This document shows positions 62,660 to 64,000 of a stretch of 64,000 bases of DNA, one piece after another. The notes under the pieces are model-generated. The model had not been told where the DNA came from, searched no databases, and worked only from the letters and a program-made list of their open reading frames with translations. The first letter of the stretch is position 1. Each line of letters opens with the position of its first letter. The position numbers and the translations under genes were made by a program. This stretch comes from Taibaiella soli (GTDB lineage Bacteria; Bacteroidota; Bacteroidia; Chitinophagales; Chitinophagaceae): assembly GCF_003236175.1 (NCBI RefSeq), contig NZ_QKTW01000018.1, positions 1 to 64,000 on the forward strand. The letters run 5' to 3'.

Positions 62660-62776
62660 ATGAATGATAAATTATTTTTCTGTGGTACAGAAACGGCTTC
62701 CAGTTTCGGTGGATACATGGAGGGTGCAGTGATTGCAACGAAGGCTGTTGCGGAGAAAATCCTTAATTTCCATTGA
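62660..62776 (+). pseudogene. C-terminal remnant of a flavin monoamine oxidase gene
   Basis: The 38-codon frame reads MNDKLFFCGTETASSFGG, then YMEGAVIATKAVAEKIL and a stop. This is the C-terminal FAD-binding segment of flavin amine oxidases (G-T-E-T-A-S, G-Y-M-E-G-A-V), which are normally over 350 residues long. The frame stays open upstream to about 62600 (...GHPVLRQNY), but the rest of the enzyme is absent; the divergent VOC gene stands in its place. The frame shows no further damage. It lies 14 bp before chrA. Confidence 0.75.
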
Positions 62777-62790
62777 TTCCCAGACAAAAC

Positions 62791-63939
62791 ATGACACTAG
62801 AAAACGAATTAGAAAGTAAAGCAACGAAACTAAAGGAAATCGCTGTTTCCTGTTTAAAGCTTGGAACAATAGGTTTTGGCGGCATCGCGGGTATGGTTGC
62901 TACGATCGAAAATGAAATGGTGGTGCGCAGAAAATGGATCGATCATGAGCATTTTATGGATGTGCTGAGTACCTCTTATATCATTCCTGGTCCCAACGCT
63001 GTGGAAGTGGTGATGCATTGCGGAAAAGAGCGTGGCGGCCGCCTCGGACTTGTGGTGGCTGGTGTTTGTTATATTCTGCCGGCGATGTTAATCTGTCTGA
63101 TCTTCGGTTATTTTTATCAGCGTTATAGTTCATTGCCCGATGTCCAAAATTTCATTTTTGGTTTGAGACCTGCGACCACTGCACTTGTTATTGCAACGGT
63201 ATTGAGATTGGGACAGAAAACTTTTAAGAATAATGCAGTGTTGATCGGGCTTTGTGTATTGGTTTTTATCGGATCATTACTTGGTCTGAATGAAGTATTA
63301 CTCATACTGGGCGCGGGTTTTATTAATTATTTGATATTCGCCGCAAAGGATAAATTTTCAACTTTTACCGGATTCGTTTTTGCACCGGTATTATTAGATA
63401 TCGGTCATAATTATTCTAACAGCAGACTGTTTTTAATCTTTCTGAAAATAGGCGCCATCTTGTATGGTAGCGGCTATGTGCTTTTTGCGTACATGGATGA
63501 ATCGCTGGTGCAAAACAATCATTGGCTAAGCCGGCAACAATTGATGGATGCAATTGCCGTCGGACAAATTACACCGGGTCCGATACTGTCGAGCGCTACG
63601 TTTGCGGGATATCTGGTTGCCGGTACCGCTGGTGGGGTGTTAGCAACAGTCGCTATTTTTCTGCCTTCATTTTTCATCTCATTCTTCTTACATCGAATGC
63701 TTTCCTCTGCAAGAAAAAGTCAGAAGCTGCGCCTTTTTCTCGATGGTCTGAGTGCGGCTTCTATATCTGTAATCGCTGTTGTCGGCTTGCATTTATTCAA
63801 TGCGTCCATACAAGAATGGCACGGTGCCTTGATACTCGCAATTTGTCTCGCTTTAGTACTGATGAACAAAAAAATGAGTACCGTCGTTATTATTCTGATT
63901 GGAAGTCTTGGTGGATTTCTGCTGCAGCATTTCTGCTAA
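62791..63939 (+). CDS. chrA: Chromate transporter (CHR family, two-domain)
   Basis: The 382-residue membrane protein has the duplicated CHR organisation: FGGIAGMVATIENEMVVRRKWI and SYIIPGPNAVEV in the first half, LFAYMDESLVQNNHWLSRQQLMDAIAVGQITPGPILSSATFAGYLVAG in the second. The two PGP motifs are typical. The family exports chromate or takes part in sulfate-like anion exchange. ATG 62791 is chosen over an upstream in-frame start in the amine-oxidase remnant. It is probably now transcribed from a promoter in or near that remnant. Confidence 0.93.
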   Translation: MTLENELESKATKLKEIAVSCLKLGTIGFGGIAGMVATIENEMVVRRKWIDHEHFMDVLSTSYIIPGPNAVEVVMHCGKERGGRLGLVVAGVCYILPAMLICLIFGYFYQRYSSLPDVQNFIFGLRPATTALVIATVLRLGQKTFKNNAVLIGLCVLVFIGSLLGLNEVLLILGAGFINYLIFAAKDKFSTFTGFVFAPVLLDIGHNYSNSRLFLIFLKIGAILYGSGYVLFAYMDESLVQNNHWLSRQQLMDAIAVGQITPGPILSSATFAGYLVAGTAGGVLATVAIFLPSFFISFFLHRMLSSARKSQKLRLFLDGLSAASISVIAVVGLHLFNASIQEWHGALILAICLALVLMNKKMSTVVIILIGSLGGFLLQHFC

Positions 63940-64000
63940 ATACTTTAAATATAAACATCTGATGTTTGGCGTTTGAGTATGAAGTAGAAAAATAAAAACC

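Overview
The window looks like chromosome of a Bacteroidota bacterium, most probably of the Chitinophagaceae (inference from gene content). The signs are SecD-SecF and MurF-alanine racemase fusions, gldF/gldG, five proteins with T9SS-type C-terminal sorting domains, CarboxypepD_reg-like and TonB-dependent proteins, and promoters of the Bacteroidota form TTTG-N19-TAnnTTTG. Most genes are housekeeping or envelope genes, separated by intergenic regions unusually rich in short dispersed repeats.

Layout. 1-5.6 kb: the end of an outer-membrane barrel gene, then two tandem paralogous secreted M43-type metalloproteases, the first of which has lost its catalytic glutamate. 5.8-13.6 kb: a class D (OXA-type) beta-lactamase lipoprotein, a complete RND efflux system (adaptor, pump, outer-membrane factor) and a small exported protein. 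13.8-31 kb: M23 peptidase, a T9SS-secreted protein, gldF-gldG-DUF4340, murF-alr, a large multidomain M43 protease and secDF. 31-36 kb: an MlaE-type permease, a secreted chymotrypsin-like protease, MscS and dapD. 36-44.9 kb: two identical tRNA-Val genes, DUF3052, a nonsense-interrupted gene between 62-bp inverted repeats, a zincless Fpg/Nei glycosylase, rmuC, a class 3 lipase, and the methionine genes metX (divergent) and osmC-metZ.

45.1-47.5 kb is an AT-rich three-gene operon that I read as a small RiPP (ribosomally made, modified peptide) locus: a 58-residue precursor with a Gly-Gly leader end, an enzyme resembling the RiPP-associated HExxH/alpha-ketoglutarate hydroxylase family but with HQxxH, and an overlapping TPR lipoprotein. 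It is the best candidate here for an undescribed system. 47.5-64 kb: an Rrf2 regulator and NAD(P)-binding protein pair with two matching 21-bp operator candidates, pyrD-terC, a TPR lipoprotein, rpe, a TonB-dependent receptor, tRNA-Lys, two VOC proteins, two Crp/Fnr regulators, purA, an AhpD-like protein, an HD-domain protein, the tail of a lost amine oxidase and a ChrA chromate transporter.

Repeats are the second theme. Three copies of a roughly 215-bp element with imperfect terminal inverted repeats (41.8, 57.6 and 61.1 kb), a 172-bp element with perfect 25-bp inverted ends (51.5 kb), a composite multi-repeat block seen at 11.6 and 31.0 kb, and many TTGACAATTGAC-like, GTCATCCTGAGC-like and CAAAATTCAAAAGTC-like units fill the gaps. 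Several gene ends (the efflux outer-membrane factor, terC, a TPR gene, rmuC) take their stop codon or last residues from such repeats. All functional calls come from reading translated sequence; no database search was possible.
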